The translations under genes were made by a program, and so were the position numbers. The notes under the pieces are model-generated. The model saw only the letters and a program-made list of their open reading frames with translations, ran no database searches and was not told where the DNA came from. A stretch of 43,181 bases of DNA from a virus: positions 1 to 43,181 of IMG/VR virus record IMGVR_UViG_3300002835_000374. One strand, given 5' to 3'. Below, one piece after another: positions 33,652-42,082 of this stretch (position 1 is its first letter; every line of letters begins with the position of its first letter).

Positions 33652-33701
33652 GTTTTAATACTCTATTAGTTTGAGTCACATTGTTCTGCATGGAGTTTGG
33701 C

Positions 33702-34907
33702 ATGGCTCGTCAAAAGAAAGATTCAGCTTCCCTTGATAATTTATTCACCGATATTGCAAGCGCAACTGGCGCAGAGTTAGTATCAGAACTTGATCAAGCA
33801 AGATATTTTATAGATACAGGCAATTTTGCCATTAATTATTGTTGCTCTGGCAAGTTTTATGGTGGAGGCATTCCCGGTGGACGTTTAAGCGAAATTTATG
33901 GTCCATCGGCATCAAGTAAAAGTCTTATTGGCGCAAACATTCTTGCTGGTGTTCAGCGCATGGGCGGCATTGGAGTTATTCTCGATACAGAGAATGCTAT
34001 TAATGGCGAATTTATACAAAATGCTACTAAATGCGATATTACTAAGCTTGTAAGATACACTCCTGAAACATTAGAAGACTGTTTTAGCACAATGTATCGT
34101 GTTATTAATTATATCCGCAAAACAAAGAAAATTGAAGTGCCGATTTGTATTGTTTATGATTCAATTTCAGTATCGCCTAGTGCTAGAGAATTTAGAGAAA
34201 CAAAGCTTCCTGAAGGATATAGCAAGGCTGATTTCAAGCGTATTGTTGGTGGTAATGAACAGCCCGGTGAACGAGCAAAGATTTGTTCTAAAGAACTGAG
34301 AAAACTTAACACTGAAATGGAGCAGAATGATGTTACAGTTGTGGTCCTCAATCAGATCCGTGATAAAATTGGTGTTCTTTACGGTAATCCCGAAACTACT
34401 GCTGGAGGGGGACAAGGATTGCCATTTTACGCTTCGTTAAGAATGCGTAGTCAAACTCAAAAGAAGATTGAACAAAATGTCCCCGGCATGGCTAAGAAAA
34501 AGATTCTTGGCATTAACATCAAAATCCAAAATAAGAAAAATAGGTCTTATAGACCTTTCGTTGAGGTTGACAACATTCCTCTTTATTTTGACAGAGGAAT
34601 GAATCCATTGGGTGGTGCTTTAGGAGCACTGCTTGATGCAGGAAGGGTAATATCAGGCGGCGCAGGAAATTTTACTATAAACCCTGATTTTACCAATGGA
34701 TCAGAAGTTAAATTCAAATCTTCAATGGAAAGAAATGATATTCCTGTTGAGATTGCAGAACAGTATTCACAAATATTGGATGCTACAGAAGAGCAAATGA
34801 AATCTTATTTGCAGTTATATGCAGATGTGATAAATTATAAAGTCGCTGGCGAAGTCGTTGATGTTGGCGATGAAGCTGATATGGAAGTTGATGATCTTTT
34901 AGGCTGA
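33702..34907 (+). CDS. uvsX: UvsX/RecA-like recombinase
   Basis: The protein has 401 aa from ATG 33702, chosen because GGAG lies 6 bases upstream; earlier TTG/ATG codons (33681, 33690) are less likely. It is the strand-exchange protein for recombination-dependent replication. Walker A is GPSASSKS (67-74), the UvsX-type variant with Ser in place of the last Gly. Walker B region is ICIVYDSIS. The L2-like stretch VVVLNQIRDKIGVLYGNPETTAGGG and FYASLRMR look more RecA-like than T4 UvsX. An acidic C-terminus (GDEADMEVDDLLG) ends the protein. Confidence 0.92.
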   Translation: MARQKKDSASLDNLFTDIASATGAELVSELDQARYFIDTGNFAINYCCSGKFYGGGIPGGRLSEIYGPSASSKSLIGANILAGVQRMGGIGVILDTENAINGEFIQNATKCDITKLVRYTPETLEDCFSTMYRVINYIRKTKKIEVPICIVYDSISVSPSAREFRETKLPEGYSKADFKRIVGGNEQPGERAKICSKELRKLNTEMEQNDVTVVVLNQIRDKIGVLYGNPETTAGGGQGLPFYASLRMRSQTQKKIEQNVPGMAKKKILGINIKIQNKKNRSYRPFVEVDNIPLYFDRGMNPLGGALGALLDAGRVISGGAGNFTINPDFTNGSEVKFKSSMERNDIPVEIAEQYSQILDATEEQMKSYLQLYADVINYKVAGEVVDVGDEADMEVDDLLG

Positions 34908-34921
34908 TTTAAGGGAACATT

Positions 34922-35398
34922 ATGACTCCTTCTTATGTTGTACTTAAATGTCCTGATGGCAAGAATATTGTAACAAGCTACAACAATTTGTTGTCCTTGT
35001 CAGAGTTTGTTGATTGCTTCAACATTAAAGTTGAAGCATGTAAAATCGATGATGCTCAAGATGTTGTCAATCTAGAAGAAATTGCAAATATATTTTGTGA
35101 TTCTAATTACATTAAAAATAATATTGCAATACCTAACGATGCTTCAGAACTACCTGAAAACAACATGACAAAAGATAAATCTTCTCGTTATATCCGCAAT
35201 AAAATTAAAGAAACTATACTTGACAAGAAAGAAATTTCTTTTTCGCAGATATGTAAAATGTTTTCAAATTTCAATTATTCTGTTCCGGGTTTAAACAATA
35301 ATTTTAAGCTTGCTCGTCAAGAGCTTGAATCAGATGGATATAACTGCGTTCGTTTGAAGAGAGGGATGTATCGCTTAGAGGGGCGAAATGATGGATGA
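34922..35398 (+). CDS. unknown protein with possible winged-helix C-terminus
   Basis: The gene encodes 158 aa with a GGGA site before the ATG. Residues 1-50 are beta-rich. The C-terminal 70 (ISFSQICKMFSNFNYSVPGLNNNFKLARQELESDG, then YRLEGR) have helix-turn-helix-wing spacing. No family is recognised. It sits in the uvsX operon and overlaps the next gene by 11 bases. Confidence 0.65.
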   Translation: MTPSYVVLKCPDGKNIVTSYNNLLSLSEFVDCFNIKVEACKIDDAQDVVNLEEIANIFCDSNYIKNNIAIPNDASELPENNMTKDKSSRYIRNKIKETILDKKEISFSQICKMFSNFNYSVPGLNNNFKLARQELESDGYNCVRLKRGMYRLEGRNDG

Positions 35399-35879
35399 GA
35401 ATATAACTGTAAATCGTGTTAATGGATTGAAAGAAGCAGTAAAGTATGGCAGATTAATGGGTTACGTTTTACAAGAATACTCTTCTTTGAAAGGTAATCC
35501 AGATATAGAATTATCAACCAAGGATTTCAAAACTTGGTTGTTTAATTGTGATGGTTATGATGTGCAATTTTATTTTAATTCTGTTGAAACAGACTACTTT
35601 GAAGATCAAAAAAATGTAATTGAAACTTTGCAAATATGGTCACAAGATTTATATTTTTTGCCATTTGTTGTTTCTTTTAAAATAGCGATAGCATTTTTTG
35701 GCAATGAAAATATAATTTTGACACAAATTCTTACACCAAGCAAGTTTATTTATTGTTGGAATAAAATGTACGATGAAGAAGGTGTTAGTCTTTCGCCTAA
35801 AAAAGGCAGTTGTATAGACAAAAGTTTTTTGGGACATGATTATTATTTAATAAAAGACATACCAGCATTTATAGAATAA
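35388..35879 (+). CDS. unknown protein
   Basis: The gene encodes 163 aa with a GGGG site; ATG 35388 or 35391 could both serve. It is rich in aromatic residues, with a hydrophobic stretch at about 86-104 (YFLPFVVSFKIAIAFFG) that could be buried or a weak membrane segment. No motif recognised. It is probably part of the uvsX operon. Confidence 0.65.
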   Translation: MMDENITVNRVNGLKEAVKYGRLMGYVLQEYSSLKGNPDIELSTKDFKTWLFNCDGYDVQFYFNSVETDYFEDQKNVIETLQIWSQDLYFLPFVVSFKIAIAFFGNENIILTQILTPSKFIYCWNKMYDEEGVSLSPKKGSCIDKSFLGHDYYLIKDIPAFIE

Positions 35880-35940
35880 TACAGTCTGTTGCGATAAATA
35901 TTAAAGTTCCTCTGGAGCAGCAATAATATGCTGAAAAATT

Positions 35941-36255
35941 ATGATAAATCAGAAGCCATCCACCAGCAGGATTCAATCATCAATTATAAAACATTTAGAG
36001 AAGTATGGAACAATACAGTTGAATTTACCTGATGATTTTTTAATTGAGATAGGAATCACTAATGAAGACGATTCCGGTAATAGTACTAAATCAAAAAATT
36101 ATTGTTATGTTATTGTTAATAATGATTCAAGAACAACAATCATGGACAAATACAACATTGGTATTCGTTGTGAAGATGATGATAAAGCAGTTGTTTTAGA
36201 TGATAAATTTATTGACAACGAAGGTAACAAAGTTCGTTCAATAAATGTTGTTTGA
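35941..36255 (+). CDS. unknown small protein
   Basis: The gene encodes 104 aa. It has an N-terminal helix (8-20), then an acidic beta-rich domain (IEIGITNEDDSGNS..., YCYVIVNNDSRTTIMDKYNIGIRCEDDD). An overlapping frame from 35927 (33 codons) has a GGAG at better reach but ends early. GATAAATA (a near-late octamer) lies about 45 bases upstream. No family recognised. Confidence 0.6.
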   Translation: MINQKPSTSRIQSSIIKHLEKYGTIQLNLPDDFLIEIGITNEDDSGNSTKSKNYCYVIVNNDSRTTIMDKYNIGIRCEDDDKAVVLDDKFIDNEGNKVRSINVV

Positions 36256-36299
36256 TAACTAATTTAAATTGGGTTTCTAAATTATCTGAGGATTTGACC

Positions 36300-36560
36300 G
36301 TGAAAAAAGTTTTTACGTTTTTTGTTAAAATGAATGATCACGATTTGACATACATCTATACGAGACTGCTACATCGTTATCAAGATGATTTGTCACAGGT
36401 TTTTGATTTGATCTCTAAAAAGTTTACAGAAATTAATGAGTATTTTATCAACACAGAATGTTCGTCAACTTTTCATTCAAACTTAGAAGATTTTACTGGT
36501 TTAGTATTTAATGAGGTCAAACGCAGGAAAATTACAGACCCAGTTCTAAACCCGCTCTAA
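36300..36560 (+). CDS. unknown small helical protein
   Basis: The protein has 86 aa from GTG 36300, chosen because GAGG sits 8 bases upstream. A TTG at 36252 overlapping the previous stop would add 16 residues but has no such site. It is all-helical with acidic patches (MNDHDLTYIYTRLLHRYQDDLSQVFDLISKKF). No family recognised. It is followed by a strong terminator, closing the uvsX operon. Confidence 0.55.
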   Translation: MKKVFTFFVKMNDHDLTYIYTRLLHRYQDDLSQVFDLISKKFTEINEYFINTECSSTFHSNLEDFTGLVFNEVKRRKITDPVLNPL

Positions 36561-36585
36561 GGGGGTGATTTCAGGGTTTGGAACC

Positions 36586-36617
36586 GTAGCCCTCCTTAAT
36601 TGGAGGGCTACTTTTTT
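36586..36617 (+). terminator. rho-independent terminator ending uvsX operon
   Basis: A GC-rich perfect 10-bp stem (36586-36595 with 36602-36611) around TTAATT is followed by TTTTTT. Confidence 0.9.
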
Positions 36618-36620
36618 AAT

Positions 36621-36648
36621 TTGACATAAATTATTGAACACATATAAT
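36621..36648 (+). promoter_or_regulatory. perfect sigma-70 promoter, probably leaderless
   Basis: TTGACA (36621-36626), 16 bases, TATAAT (36643-36648): both hexamers are perfect. The helicase ATG (36656) starts 8 bases after the -10, so the mRNA should start at or next to the ATG. Confidence 0.8.
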
Positions 36649-36655
36649 AATAAAC

Positions 36656-38440
36656 ATGCTACCTATTCATATTAAAGAAACGCCTGAAAAAGATTCATCT
36701 TCATTTCACTATTATCAATATCCTTTTGACAAATTCAATGTTGTTCAAAGTTCAATATTAGAACATTATCAAGATGATAAGAATTTTATAATAGCTTCTG
36801 CCACTAATAGCGGAAAAACTATTATGGCAGAATTTTTCCTTTTTGACGTTCTTGTTGGAAAAAACAAAAAAGCAATTTATCTTTGTCCTCTTAAATCCCT
36901 CGCATCAGAAAAATACAGCGAATGGTCTAACGAATTACATCCCTTTAACAAAAGTAAAATACGTCTTATGTCTGGAGACGAAGAGAAAACAACGATTGGT
37001 AATCTTATAATCGCAACAATTGAAAGTTTTTGCCATAAGGTTAGAACTGAATCAGATTGTTTCCCTGATGTCGAATTAATTATTGTTGATGAAGCTCATA
37101 TGCTTGGAATGGATGATAGAGGGGCTACACTTGAATTTTCTTTATCAGCATTCGCAAGGAAAAATAATGCAAAAATTGTATTTTTGAGCGGGACATTGCC
37201 TAATGTTGATCAAATTGCAGATTGGATAACAATTTTAAATAAAAAACAAACAATTATCCTTGATTCAAAATACAGAGCAGTTCCTCTTAACATCCATTAT
37301 AGAAGATATGACACTTCTATGAATCAAGGAGGAAATCCTCTTGATATGTTTGATTCTATTTTTAAAATTTGTGAAAAATACATGTCTGACAAAATACTCG
37401 TGTTTGTGCATTCAAAGAATCTAGGCAAACGATTTATCAAATATATTGGAGAGAAAGGTTTAGAAGCTAAGTTCCATTCAGCAGACCTCGCAGCAGGCAA
37501 AAGAAAGGCGCTAGAGCAAGAATTCAAAGAAGGTTCATTAAGAGTGCTTGTTGCAACAAGTACTCTTGCTGCGGGTGTAAACCTGCCTGCTAGAAGGGTA
37601 ATCATTGCTGGTGTAGTAAGAGGCAATCAACTTGTTGATAAATCTGAAATATTTCAGATGGTTGGTCGCAGTGGCAGAAAAGGAATTGATCAACAAGGTG
37701 ATGCTTATATATTTTTTCCTAACAACAAAATTACTTTGATTGACCAATACAAGAAAGTTGATAATGTTGTTTCAAAATTATTTGTGTTAAATAATGATTT
37801 AGAATATCACAAACTTGCTAGTCATCTTCTTGCTTTGATTTATTTAGAGAAAAAATTAACTTTTGATAAAATATGGAACATTTTAGATAACACTTATGGT
37901 GCTTGTTCAGATAAAATGAAATCAAATTATTTGAAAAACACTTTAGATTGCCTTGTGAAAATGAAATTTGTCGAGGTTGTTGAAGGAATTTACAAGATAA
38001 GAAAGCTAGGCATTCCAAGCGTTTTGTTTTTTATTGATCCTTATGATCTTAATGTTTGGGTAAAGAATTTTTCTCGTTATTTTGGAAGCTCTTTGAGAAA
38101 AGATTCTCTTGTGACTTATTATCTTTCGCTTATACCATCAAATGCCAAATCATTTATTACTGAAGATGAAAAAATGTTTTGTAGGCAATACACAGATAGA
38201 ATTCAGGAATTAATTGGCAATAGTTTTATTGAGTCAAGCGCAATTAAGATTGGTTACCTTTATTACTGCATGCTTAACAAAAGATCAACTGGATTGTTAT
38301 CTCCATTAATTCCAGCTATTGCAAAAGATTTTGGAAGAATTTGTGCCTGTTTGAATATGGTATCAAAAATTTGTCAATGGAAATGCGAACCTAACTTCTT
38401 TGTTGGTTTAAAACAAAGGTTTCATTCTAAAAAAGTTTAA
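36656..38440 (+). CDS. Ski2/Hel308-like superfamily 2 helicase
   Basis: The gene encodes 594 aa. Motifs in order: Q-like region at about 26-31, ATNSGKT (49-55), CPLKSLASEKY, DEAH (145-148), FLSGTLPN (177-183), LVFVHSKN, VLVATSTLAAGVNLPAR and QMVGRSGRKG. This order and wording match Ski2/Hel308-type helicases, which act on forks and recombination intermediates, rather than T4 Dda. The C-terminal 200 residues contain a winged-helix-like part. It is a single-gene unit with its own consensus promoter, probably early. Confidence 0.85.
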   Translation: MLPIHIKETPEKDSSSFHYYQYPFDKFNVVQSSILEHYQDDKNFIIASATNSGKTIMAEFFLFDVLVGKNKKAIYLCPLKSLASEKYSEWSNELHPFNKSKIRLMSGDEEKTTIGNLIIATIESFCHKVRTESDCFPDVELIIVDEAHMLGMDDRGATLEFSLSAFARKNNAKIVFLSGTLPNVDQIADWITILNKKQTIILDSKYRAVPLNIHYRRYDTSMNQGGNPLDMFDSIFKICEKYMSDKILVFVHSKNLGKRFIKYIGEKGLEAKFHSADLAAGKRKALEQEFKEGSLRVLVATSTLAAGVNLPARRVIIAGVVRGNQLVDKSEIFQMVGRSGRKGIDQQGDAYIFFPNNKITLIDQYKKVDNVVSKLFVLNNDLEYHKLASHLLALIYLEKKLTFDKIWNILDNTYGACSDKMKSNYLKNTLDCLVKMKFVEVVEGIYKIRKLGIPSVLFFIDPYDLNVWVKNFSRYFGSSLRKDSLVTYYLSLIPSNAKSFITEDEKMFCRQYTDRIQELIGNSFIESSAIKIGYLYYCMLNKRSTGLLSPLIPAIAKDFGRICACLNMVSKICQWKCEPNFFVGLKQRFHSKKV

Positions 38441-38476
38441 ACTTTCTCCTTTAGATAAACCTTTAAAGGGAAGTAT

Positions 38477-39106
38477 ATGACTACTGGAACAATGATTACT
38501 CCTAAATGCACAAAACCAAAATTGGTGAAATATACTTTCAAAGATTTGGAAAGGATTGCTTTTAAAGTTGATATCGTTGGCGAAGAATACGATATGTGTG
38601 TAGACTTTTCAAAGAACATGTGGGCTAATAAGAAAAAAGGGGAATGGGGCAGAGGGATGATGAATACTGATGCAGATCCTTATAAAACGGAACGCACAGG
38701 AATAATTGGAGAAATGGGATATGCTAAATTAGAAAATATTCCTGTTGATATGATGTATCGAGAAGGTGGTGATGATTACGATTTTATTCGTAATGATAAA
38801 AAAATTAATATTAAGACTAGTCATAAAGAACCTTGGTATCAGTCAGGATTGGTTAAAGCTGGTTATTACAGAACTAAAGATGGTCAAACCGAATTTATTC
38901 CACTTGAAATCAAACATGATTATTTTATTTTTGGATTTCTAACATTAGACGACATTAAGAATAGAATGGCATCTGTCATTTTTGTTGGTGGTTGCGATAA
39001 AGAAACTTTGATAAACAGAGAATTGAAGAAAGCAATAAAAGGATCACATATGAATTATCAGATTCATTTTAATGACTTGACAGAAATGCGTGATATTAAG
39101 CTTTAA
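38477..39106 (+). CDS. unknown, possibly PD-(D/E)XK nuclease-like
   Basis: The gene encodes 209 aa with a GGGA site. Residues about 75-118 carry a nuclease-like order: GEMGYAKL (E), GGDDYDFI (D) and then INIKTSH, where a K follows at ExK spacing but the acidic residue is replaced by Asn. This is suggestive only. It converges with the next gene with an 11-base overlap. Confidence 0.6.
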   Translation: MTTGTMITPKCTKPKLVKYTFKDLERIAFKVDIVGEEYDMCVDFSKNMWANKKKGEWGRGMMNTDADPYKTERTGIIGEMGYAKLENIPVDMMYREGGDDYDFIRNDKKINIKTSHKEPWYQSGLVKAGYYRTKDGQTEFIPLEIKHDYFIFGFLTLDDIKNRMASVIFVGGCDKETLINRELKKAIKGSHMNYQIHFNDLTEMRDIKL

Positions 39107-39341
39107 CAGAATTGTCTCCAAAAAAGTTTGCTGGATATTCCATTTTTATTATTTTTTCTCCTTTTATCTCTTCTTCCCAAAAGCGGACTTGATCCACAGA
39201 TACTCCTAATTCTATATAATGACATTTATCATTGGGATTGACAGGCATGTTAACATTTTTACCTTCGTGAATTATGTTCACCTTGCAAACACTTTCTTTT
39301 TTATCGAAGCAAAAACAGTTCTTGCATTTTTTCTTGCTCAT
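39096..39341 (-). CDS. small Cys-rich zinc-binding-like protein
   Basis: The gene encodes 81 aa. Cys residues at 6, 9, 11, 19 and 40 (CKNCFCFDKKESVC ... NPNDKC) fit a small zinc knuckle seen in several phage proteins of unknown role. It is divergent from the dNMP kinase gene across only 14 bases. Confidence 0.6.
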   Translation of the reverse strand: MSKKKCKNCFCFDKKESVCKVNIIHEGKNVNMPVNPNDKCHYIELGVSVDQVRFWEEEIKGEKIIKMEYPANFFGDNSVKA

Positions 39342-39355
39342 ACTATAATAGAGTC
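39342..39355. promoter_or_regulatory. 14-base divergent spacer with TATAAT
   Basis: TATAAT at 39344-39349 ends 6 bases before the plus ATG. A weak -35 (TTGCAT, 39322-39327) lies 16 bases upstream. A plus transcript would be leaderless. Confidence 0.45.
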
Positions 39356-39988
39356 ATGAAAAACATCATTGTTGGTTTATTTGGACAGGCAGCATCTGGC
39401 AAAGACACAGTTGCAGCAATGCTTGCTCCTCGCTTGTGGGAATATGTTAATTACGACAAGCCTCTTGTTACAAAAATTGCTTTTGCATATAATGTGAAAA
39501 AAATATTTTGTGATTATTTTGATGTTGATTTTGATTTTATTGAAGAATGGAAAAGAAATCCCGAACCACCACCCGGTTTTACAATGAATGTCAGACAAGC
39601 TTTACAAATGATTGGTGATGGATTTAGAAAAGTTAAAAACTCTGTATGGATCGACAAAGTTTTGAATAAAATGCAAAACGTGATTATCACAGATGGTCGT
39701 TATCTTAACGAAGCTAAAGCAATTAAAGAAAAAGATGGTATTGTTGTTCTTATTGATCGTCCCAGCCATCGCAATACTGATCAAAATGATAGCGAAAAGA
39801 TTATGGGAGAAGTGTCAGATTATTTTGGAAATAAAGACGCAAATGGAATTATCGCTGATAGCAATTATCCTATGTTTGATTATTACATAAAAAATGATAG
39901 CAGTCTTTTGTCTTTAGAGGACAAGATAGTACATCAATTGATTCCATTTGTAATTGAAAAATTTAAATTAAAAGATTATAAAAACTAA
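39356..39988 (+). CDS. gp1: deoxynucleoside monophosphate kinase, gp1-like
   Basis: The enzyme phosphorylates dNMPs for DNA synthesis. It has 210 aa (T4 gp1: 241). The P-loop is GQAASGKDT (10-18). The family block VRQALQMIGDGFRK...VWIDKVL corresponds to the RxLLQxxGTE...W region of phage dNMP kinases, and VIITDGRYLNEA is the NMP-binding/Walker-B-like part. The plus start appears leaderless from the 14-base spacer. It complements the RNR and dCMP deaminase in nucleotide supply. Confidence 0.82.
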   Translation: MKNIIVGLFGQAASGKDTVAAMLAPRLWEYVNYDKPLVTKIAFAYNVKKIFCDYFDVDFDFIEEWKRNPEPPPGFTMNVRQALQMIGDGFRKVKNSVWIDKVLNKMQNVIITDGRYLNEAKAIKEKDGIVVLIDRPSHRNTDQNDSEKIMGEVSDYFGNKDANGIIADSNYPMFDYYIKNDSSLLSLEDKIVHQLIPFVIEKFKLKDYKN

Positions 39989-39991
39989 TAT

Positions 39992-40429
39992 TTACAATCT
40001 ATATCTGTTGTTCAACGCATTTTTAACAGCATCTTTTTGTTCGATTACTGTTAAGTATTTTTTTGTGTGTCTATCTAAATCTTCTCTTTTTAGTAATTCT
40101 GTTGCTTTTTGTGGCGTTATGTAGCTTGATATGTGCCCATCAGCTTGTAGGCTTGCTATTTTATAAATGTTGTATACATTTTTTCTGAACAAATTGTCCA
40201 ATCCGCCCGACAATTCTATTTTTTTCTTTAAAACTAAATCTAATTTATTTTTATCCGCAGAGAATTTGTTTGCTAATTCTTCTATTGAAAATCTTTGTAT
40301 ATCTCGATCTTGAATATCAACATTAGCATTGTTGCCTGATTGATTATAACCTCTCTGCGGATTAGGAGGTTGAACACCATATGTTTGCTCAGAAAACCTT
40401 TTAGATAACCAATTGCGGAATGTTTTCAT
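39992..40429 (-). CDS. small protein with capsid-targeting-like N-terminus
   Basis: The gene encodes 145 aa. MKTFRNWLSKRFSE followed by Q fits the shared tag (F-S-E cut). A Pro/Asn/Gln-rich linker (16-38) precedes a helical domain (45-145). Its promoter/ribosome binding region (CATAAATA, AGGTGAT) is a perfect 34-base copy of that of the upstream metallopeptidase gene. I infer packaged cargo of unknown activity. Confidence 0.65.
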   Translation of the reverse strand: MKTFRNWLSKRFSEQTYGVQPPNPQRGYNQSGNNANVDIQDRDIQRFSIEELANKFSADKNKLDLVLKKKIELSGGLDNLFRKNVYNIYKIASLQADGHISSYITPQKATELLKREDLDRHTKKYLTVIEQKDAVKNALNNRYRL

Positions 40430-40462
40430 TTTATCACCTATTGTATTTATGATTCATTTTAA
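40429..40462 (-). repeat. 34-base promoter/RBS repeat, copy 1
   Basis: Identical to 41419-41452, 990 bases away. On the minus strand it carries CATAAATA (40444-40451) and AGGTGAT just before the start codon, and it also includes the stop of the upstream gene. The octamer matches T4 late TATAAATA at 7 of 8. Confidence 0.75.
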
Positions 40463-41418
40463 GTTTTTTGAAATGCAGATTGATTGTTTTGTGGGTTGTT
40501 TTTTACAACTTGATCATAAGCACCAATCAGTTCTTTATAATAGTCTTCCTTCTCTGCTCCATTCAAAGTGTTGTAAAAACTTAATATTTCACTAACATCA
40601 CCATTGCTTTTGCTTAAATTAGTTATAATCTCATATAAAACAGATCTTAAAATCAAATTAATTAGCTTGTGATTATCTGGATTGTTTGTTTCTGAATTGA
40701 TTATCTTTAAAGATCGACGTTCCCATTCCTGTGGATGCAAAATAAAATAAAATATTAGTTTTTCATCTTCTGGTAAAGTTTCAACAATTTTATTTGCATA
40801 ATATTTGTTTTTGGTAGATAAATTGGCTATTTCATATAATGCGTCTTTGCTCATGTAATTTTTTATTGCAGCTAATCTTACTCCCATTTCTCTGGGATCT
40901 TTATGGTATTTTTTTTCACGTTTTTTTCCCGATAAACTAGAGTCTTGTTGTCTTACCTTTGGTACAAATCCTTGTTGTGTTGAGTGTCGTAATTCGTGAG
41001 CTAATACTTCTGCTCCTTCTGGTGTTAACTTTCCATCTGATGAAGCAGTAGGAAGTTCAGTAAACATGGTATTTGGTAAAACGACAGTGTGCTGGAGCGA
41101 CATATAATATGCTTCAGCACTGGGTCGTACTCTTTTTAATGCTTCTTTTTTCACAACAAGCATTCTTACTGGTTCGTCAAAATAATATTTTATTGTTGCA
41201 AATCCTGAATTTTGGTTTTCACTAGGGTCTTGTAATCTATTAAAATCTTTATCCCATTTATTGGTATCAAATTGCGCATTTCTTATCAGTTGTTTTGGTA
41301 TTACATTTTTTTGAATTATTATTTCATCAGGTCTATATCCCAGATTATCTTGTTCATTTTGTTGTTCTGTAAAATATCGTGGATGCTTTATTTTTAACCA
41401 TTCAACAAAATTTTCCAT
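40459..41418 (-). CDS. zincin-type metallopeptidase-like protein with capsid-targeting-like N-terminus
   Basis: The protein has 319 aa from ATG 41418; a GTG at 41427 lies inside the ribosome binding site. The tag MENFVEWLKIKHPRYFTE is followed by Q (F-T-E cut). The catalytic motif is HELRH (141-145) in EVLAHELRHSTQQG. A downstream EMGVRLAAIKNYM (about 178-190) is a candidate for the third zinc ligand. The C-terminal 130 residues are helical. Sequence alone cannot prove protease activity. If packaged, it might act inside the host after injection. Confidence 0.7.
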   Translation of the reverse strand: MENFVEWLKIKHPRYFTEQQNEQDNLGYRPDEIIIQKNVIPKQLIRNAQFDTNKWDKDFNRLQDPSENQNSGFATIKYYFDEPVRMLVVKKEALKRVRPSAEAYYMSLQHTVVLPNTMFTELPTASSDGKLTPEGAEVLAHELRHSTQQGFVPKVRQQDSSLSGKKREKKYHKDPREMGVRLAAIKNYMSKDALYEIANLSTKNKYYANKIVETLPEDEKLIFYFILHPQEWERRSLKIINSETNNPDNHKLINLILRSVLYEIITNLSKSNGDVSEILSFYNTLNGAEKEDYYKELIGAYDQVVKNNPQNNQSAFQKT

Positions 41419-41452
41419 TTTTATCACCTATTGTATTTATGATTCATTTTAA
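41419..41452 (-). repeat. 34-base promoter/RBS repeat, copy 2
   Basis: Perfect copy of 40429-40462, with CATAAATA at 41434-41441 and AGGTGAT before the metallopeptidase start. It also contains the stop of the upstream nuclease gene. Confidence 0.75.
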
Positions 41453-42064
41453 AGTTTTCAAAGCATTTTCGGTCATTACAATGAATTCCCAGTTTCTTTT
41501 TTTGCAGTAAATATTTGCTGCTTTCCATTTAGCAATGTTTTTGTCCCATTTTACTTGTGACTTTGGCTTTATTTCCCATAATTCTATTTTGCCATCAGTA
41601 TATTCAATCAGTATATCTGGAATATAATTGTGGTTACCACCATTGAAAAAATATTCTATTTGTAAGCTTTCTGCTTTATATTTTTTTACTTTTGGATTTT
41701 TTTCTAAATGTTTAATAAACTTTAATTCTAAGCCACTTCTAAAAAAAATATTACATTTATTTTTCTCAGAATAAAAATTACCTTGTTTAAATTTAGTTGT
41801 TAGTTTATTGGATATACCTTTTTTTTTTATATCACGGATGATTAATGCCCTTGTTTGTGATCCTTGCGGTATTGTCTCTCCGATATGTCTTGATCGGTAA
41901 TGTGTGATCAAATCCCTTGTGGGACTAGTACAAATAGGACAAATAACATAATCGTCTCCTTCTTTGTGATCTGTTGTAATGTGAGACCTGAGTAAATCAA
42001 GTTCATCAAAACTTTTATCACAAGCAAAGCAACAATAATTTCTACCTGTATTTTTTTTGTTCAT
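41444..42064 (-). CDS. zinc-finger plus gp4/TnsA-like PD-(D/E)XK nuclease
   Basis: The gene encodes 206 aa. The N-terminus has two C2H2-like fingers (C12, C15, H28, H33; C42, C45, H55, H60). The C-terminal domain has the nuclease residues E113 (FRSGLELKF), P149-D150 and E164-x-K166 (LWEIKPK), and ends KWKAANIYCKKRNWEFIVMTENAL. This is very like T4 gp4, the head-completion protein, and TnsA nucleases. The fingers are not part of T4 gp4, so it may be a paralogue with targeted DNA cutting, such as a free-standing homing-type enzyme. It is divergent from the next gene across 18 bases. Confidence 0.72.
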   Translation of the reverse strand: MNKKNTGRNYCCFACDKSFDELDLLRSHITTDHKEGDDYVICPICTSPTRDLITHYRSRHIGETIPQGSQTRALIIRDIKKKGISNKLTTKFKQGNFYSEKNKCNIFFRSGLELKFIKHLEKNPKVKKYKAESLQIEYFFNGGNHNYIPDILIEYTDGKIELWEIKPKSQVKWDKNIAKWKAANIYCKKRNWEFIVMTENALKTLK

Positions 42065-42082
42065 GTATTAGTATATATTTGT
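42065..42082. promoter_or_regulatory. 18-base divergent spacer with TATATA
   Basis: GTATTAGTATATATTTGT is the entire spacer between the nuclease start (minus) and a GTG start (plus). There is no Shine-Dalgarno sequence on either side. It has the same length as the spacer at 22070-22087. Confidence 0.4.
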
